From Gossypium raimondii (taxonomy: Eukaryota > Streptophyta > Magnoliopsida > Malvales > Malvaceae): 64,000 nt of DNA. The translations under genes were made by a program, and so were the position numbers. The notes beneath the pieces were generated by a model. The model was given only the letters and a program-made list of their open reading frames with translations, searched no databases and was not told the DNA's origin. This document shows, piece after piece, positions 59,735 through 64,000 of the stretch; the first letter of the stretch is position 1; every line of letters starts with the position of its first letter. The stretch spans positions 47,067,980 through 47,131,979 of the forward strand of contig NC_068575.1 of NCBI RefSeq assembly GCF_025698545.1. The letters are read 5' to 3'.

Positions 59735-62700
59735 TTGTTGAGTATGGTAGAGCAGGAGGAAAAACAAATCCTACCTCATAAGGAGACGGTGGAGACTATG
59801 ATCCTAGAAGAGGGAAATGTGGTGAAGATTGGAACATGCATAGCTGAAGAAACAAAACAAGTCTTTATTGAGTTGCTTCGAGAGTTCAAAAACGTCTTCG
59901 CATGGTCATACCAGGAAATGTCTAGCTTAAATACCGATATTGTAGTTCACCGTCTTCCTATAAATGAGGATTGCGAGCCAGTTCAGCAAAAACTTCGAAG
60001 AATGAAGCCTGATGTTGTACTAAAAATAAAAGAAGAGGTTCAAAAGCAATTCGATGCTGGATTCTTACAAGTGGTCAAATACTCCGAATGGGTAGCCAAC
60101 ATTGTACCCGTCCCTAAGAAAGATGGGAAAGTACGAATGTGTGTATATTACAGAGATTTGAATAAAGCTAGCCCGAAAAATAATTTTCCTTTACCTCACA
60201 TCGACACTCTCGTAGATAACATAGCAGGGCACTCACTGTTTTCATTTATGGATGGTTTCTCGAGATATAACCAAATTAAGATGCATCTTGAAGATATGAA
60301 GAAAACTACGTTCATAACCTTATTGGGGACTTTCTGTTATAAAGTGATGCCATTTGGGTTGAAAAATACAGGAGCCATATACCTGAGAGCCATGGTGACC
60401 CTTTTCTACGATACGATGCATGAGAAGATTGAGGTATATGTTGATGACATGATCACAAAGTTCCAGACGGAAAGAGAACATGTGCAAGTCTTAAGAAAGT
60501 TTTATTTTTAGAGCTAGGTTAGGAAAACTCCTAGGGTTTGTAGTCAGTGAAAAAGGGATTGAAATAGACCCAGGCGAAGTCAGGGCAATTCGAGATTTGC
60601 CTTCACCACGTACTCGGAAAGAAGTTCGAGGTTTCTTAAGAAGGCTGAATTATATTGCTTGGTTCATTTTGCAATTGACCGAGAAATATGACCCCATATT
60701 TCGTCTTCTGAAGAAAAATAATCCAGATGTGTGGAATGAAGAATGCCAGGAGGCTTTTGACAAGATAAAATAGTACTTGTCCAATACTCCAGTGTTGTCG
60801 TCACCTAGGCCGGATAAACCATTGGTGCTATATTTAACAGTGTTCGACAACTCTATGGGATGTGTGCTAGGTCAACATGATGCGACGGGAAAGAAGGAAA
60901 AGGCGATCTATTATCTTAGTCAGAAATTTACTAACTGTGAAATGAGGTATTCGCCTATTATAAAATTATATTGTGCCCTGATCTGGACGACATGAAGATT
61001 GAGGCAATACATGTTCTATCATACGACTTGGTTAATTTTAAAGTTAGACCTTTTAAAGTATATGATGGAGTCAACAGCATTGAACGGGAGGATGGCTAGG
61101 TGGCAGATCCTACTCTCCGAATTTGATATAGTTTACGTAAATTAGAAGGCTATCAAAGGGAGTGCGATTGCAGAATTCTTGGCCAGCAGAGCTTTAGAAG
61201 ACTATGAACCTCTGAATTATAATTTCTCGAATGAAGACTTGATGTATGTGGCAACCGCTGAAGAGGATTCCCATAAAAATCATCATTGGAAGTTAAACTT
61301 TAACGGAGCTTTGAATGCTGTAGGCAATGGAATTGGGGCAGTCCTAGGGTCCCCTAATAGAGATCATTATCCTTTTACCAGTAAATTGGATTTCGATTGC
61401 ACCAATAACATGACTGAGTATGAAGCTTGCATCATGGGCATCCGGGCAGCCATAGAGCGAAAAATTAAGATACTAGAGATATACTGAGACTCTGCATTAG
61501 TAATTTACCAGCTCAAAGGGGAACAGGAAACGAGAGACCCTAAGTTAGTCCGCTATCAAAAATTAGTTCTGGAATTGATTGAGGAGTTTGACAGTGTCAC
61601 CTTTTGTTAACTCTCACGAGACGAAAACCAGATGGCTGATGCCTTGGCTACTCTAGCCTCTATGATCAAAGTGAACAAACCAGAAGATATGAAGCTTATT
61701 CAGATCAGCATTCATGAGACCCCAGCTACTTGCTACAGTATTGAAGAAGAGGAAAATTATGACCATCCATGGTACCAAGACATACTACGATATGTAAAGA
61801 ATCGTGAATACCCCAACCATGCGACAGAAAATGACAAAAAGGCATTAAGGAGGCTGGCTATTGACTATGTCCTAGATGAAGAGATTTTGTACAATAGGGG
61901 AAAGGATCAAGTATTGTTTAGATGCGTGGATGTTGTGGAGGCTAAGAAAATTTTGGAAGAAGTCCATGAAGATATCTGTGGAACGCATACTAATGGCTTC
62001 ACAATGGCTAAACAGATTATGAGATTTAGGTACTATTGGTCCACCATGGTAGGGGATTGCGTTAATTATTCCAAAAAGTGTCATAAATGTCAAATTTTTG
62101 GTGACAAAATGCACGCACCACCTTCACCCCTTCACGTTATGACCTCTCCATGGCCATTCTCCATGTGGGGAATGGATGTCATCGGGCCAATATCTCCAAA
62201 GGCTTCTAATGGGCATCGTTTTATCTTTGTGGTTATTGATTATTTCACTAAATGGGTTGAGGTTACTTCATATTCTAACGTCACGAAATTAGCAGTTAGC
62301 AAGTTTTTGAAAAAGAATATTATATGTCGATACGGAATGCCTGAAAGGATCATATCTGACAATGCGCTAAACTTGAACAACAACTTAATAGTGGAAGTTT
62401 GTAATCAGTTCAAGATCAGACACCATAATTCGTCACCGTACCGCCCAAACATGAATGGTGCCGTGGAAACAGCTAACAAAAATATCAAGAAAATTGTAGG
62501 GAAAATAACTGAGACCTACAAGGGCTCGCACGAGAAATTACCTTCTGCTCTCCTAGTATATCGAACATCTATTAGGACTTCTACTGGAGCAACACTATTT
62601 TCTTTAGTCTATGGGATAGAGGCGATTTTACCCATAGAAGTCGAAATCCCTTATCTACGGGTATTAGCTGAACTAAAGTTAGATAAGGCCAAATAGATTC

Positions 62701-62996
62701 AATCTCGATATGATCAGCTAAACTTTATAGAAGAAAAGAGGCTAAAAACCATTCGTCACTGTCACATGTATCAGAAACGAATGATGCGAGCCTATAGCAA
62801 AAAGGTTTGCCCCAGAGAATTTCACGAGGGGGACCTAGTGTTGAAAAAGGTTCTTCCTCTACAAAAAGATTTTAGAGGGAAATGGATGTCAAATTGGGAA
62901 GGTTCTTATATCGTAAAGAAGGCCTCTTCTGGAGGAGCTCTAATCTTGAGCGAGATGGATGGTAAAAGCTTGCCAAATCCTATAAACTCAAATTAA
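59735..62996 (+). pseudogene. Tat-element RT, RNase H, second RNase H and integrase, broken
   Basis: RT (60000-60510) keeps SFMDGFSRYNQIKM (motif A Asp) and VYVDDM. The first RNase H spans 60780-61140. The second, aRNH, runs 61270-61620 (KLNFNGALNAVGNGIG, TEYEACIMGIRAA), the mark of Tat-lineage elements. Here the first catalytic Asp of aRNH appears as Asn. Integrase (61900-62700) has a CHKCQIFGD zinc pair and acidic residues in GMDVIGP, IISDNAL and NGAVETANK; the C-terminal part (62766-62996) ends at TAA near 62994. The RT frame breaks near 60510, where the thumb side seems shortened. Stops at 60770, 60994, 61142, 61485, 61606 and 62694 disable the rest. Confidence 0.85.
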
Positions 62997-64000
62997 GTTA
63001 AGAAATACTTCACTTAAATGAGGAGGACCAAAGTGAAAACCCGTAAATTGCACTTTAAGTCCAAAAAAAAAAGGAGAGGCTAAGGTGAAAACCCATAAAG
63101 GGCGCCGTGAGACCAAAGGGGATTTGAGTTGAAAACCTGAAAACGGTGGCTCAAATTTTGATGGGACCTGAGTTGATCGGAGCATATCAAATTTTGATCA
63201 AGATCTGGAGCATGTGGTGGTCTCGCTATACCTGAATCAACAAGAAAAGGGTGGGCGACATCTTGGGGCATCGACAAAGTACTGTAGATTTCCTAAACAC
63301 ATATCAAATTCAGAATGTTTTTTAGAAAGCTTATACAGGGAAGCTCGTGCTGCGATATCTGGGCACCTATCGTCATCTTATTTGTTTTGAATCTTGGCAA
63401 AATTTGCTATCTTGATTAATATATTCATTTCAAGCTTTGCTCTCAATAAAATTCCATCTTGTCCATTGTCTTTTTCATCTTATTTAACAAAATTTGCTAT
63501 CTTGATTAACCTATTCATTTCAAGATTTGTTCTCAATAACATTTTGTTTGTCCATTGTGATAATCTTTTTCAAACATTGAAATAATGATTAATGGACTGA
63601 ATGTTCAAGCAAAAGGAGTTTTGTATATTACTCTAGAAATTTCTAAATAATATAGGAACCTGAAACATGACTGTTGTTTAGAACACACCAAGTTTAAAGT
63701 TTGAAATGTTTAAGAAGGGAAGGCCTAAATTAAGACTATCCTTTCGGATTTTGTTGCCCAAACATTGATTAAACAAAATGACAAGATGTCGTATTTGTGA
63801 CAAAACTTCAATAAACAAACAATTAATGATCACCGAGTGATAAGAAGAGGTTTTCTCAGAAGAAAAAGTCTTACAGTTGTGTATAAACACTTGGTACGAC
63901 ACCTTGGGAATAGTGTAAAAAACTAAGGAGATTCAGATCTTGTATCCCCGATTTGCAGTGGGAGAGATTTCAGAAGAAGCCAGATCTTATACTCCTAAAT
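62997..64000 (+). other. Tat-element untranslated 3' region, continues past the window
   Basis: Between the pol stop and the window end no LTR start (TGTACAGACCC) appears. The phrase AAGGTGAAAACCC(G/A)(T/C)A recurs (63030, 63082, 63126), a spacer style typical of these elements. A direct repeat AAAATTTGCTATCTTGATTAA with CATTTCAAG follows (63399 and 63488, about 89 bp apart). The 3' LTR must lie right of 64000. Confidence 0.55.

Noticed and set aside
1..64000. tRNA, rRNA or organelle genes
   Set aside because: No cloverleaf with conserved GTTCRA-type arms or rRNA stretch was noticed by eye; a tRNAscan run would be needed to be sure.

Overview
The window is nuclear DNA from a dicot plant. The mix of Ty3/gypsy families, the AT-rich intergenic DNA and the style of the LTRs look like cotton (Gossypium, Malvaceae); that genus call is inference from memory of such elements, not something proved here. 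Gene models were built by hand from reading frame, GT/AG splice sites and protein-family motifs.

Host genes lie between about 10.1 and 32.1 kb. (1) A root meristem growth factor/GOLVEN (RGF/GLV) peptide locus (10143-11415, +): one signal-peptide exon is followed by two alternative exon pairs, each ending in a different sulfated-peptide motif. (2) A five-exon GDSL esterase/lipase (13150-11736, -), convergent with the peptide locus. (3) COM1/GR1, the plant Sae2/CtIP homologue for DNA double-strand-break end processing (16502-14291, -; two coding exons and a 5'UTR intron). (4) A WIP-family C2H2 zinc-finger transcription factor (32024-30784, -; two exons). All four models keep an open frame across every splice junction.

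The rest is mostly transposable elements at different stages of decay. From the left: the 3' end of a chromodomain-type Ty3/gypsy element with its 2.97-kb 3' LTR (1-4976); LINE RNase H remnants (5256-6063 and 7860-8021); foldback/MITE elements (8208-9068, 13679-14070); a nest of LTR fragments (17.7-20.4 kb) with a short 287-bp LTR plus primer-binding site; two hAT-type MITEs with perfect 8-bp target duplications (22434-22915, 27475-28116); a 2.04-kb Tat-type solo LTR with duplication CCATA (24673-26713) inserted in an older LTR; a 3.1-kb solo LTR (34173-37300); a dead PIF/Harbinger element (about 38.1-39.8 kb); and three related foldback elements with 9-bp target duplications and cores made of repeated hairpin units (43030-47668).

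From 48.3 kb on, a degraded gag-only Ty3/gypsy copy (640-bp LTR, Met-type primer site) is followed by a nearly complete but dead Tat/Ogre-like element. That element has a 5' LTR at 50726-53062, a primer site, an upstream ORF with a DUF7745-like domain and coiled coil, gag, protease, RT, two RNase H domains and integrase. It runs off the right edge, so its 3' LTR is outside the window. Most in-frame stops in these elements look like C-to-T changes at former CAG or TGG codons, as expected for decay of methylated DNA.
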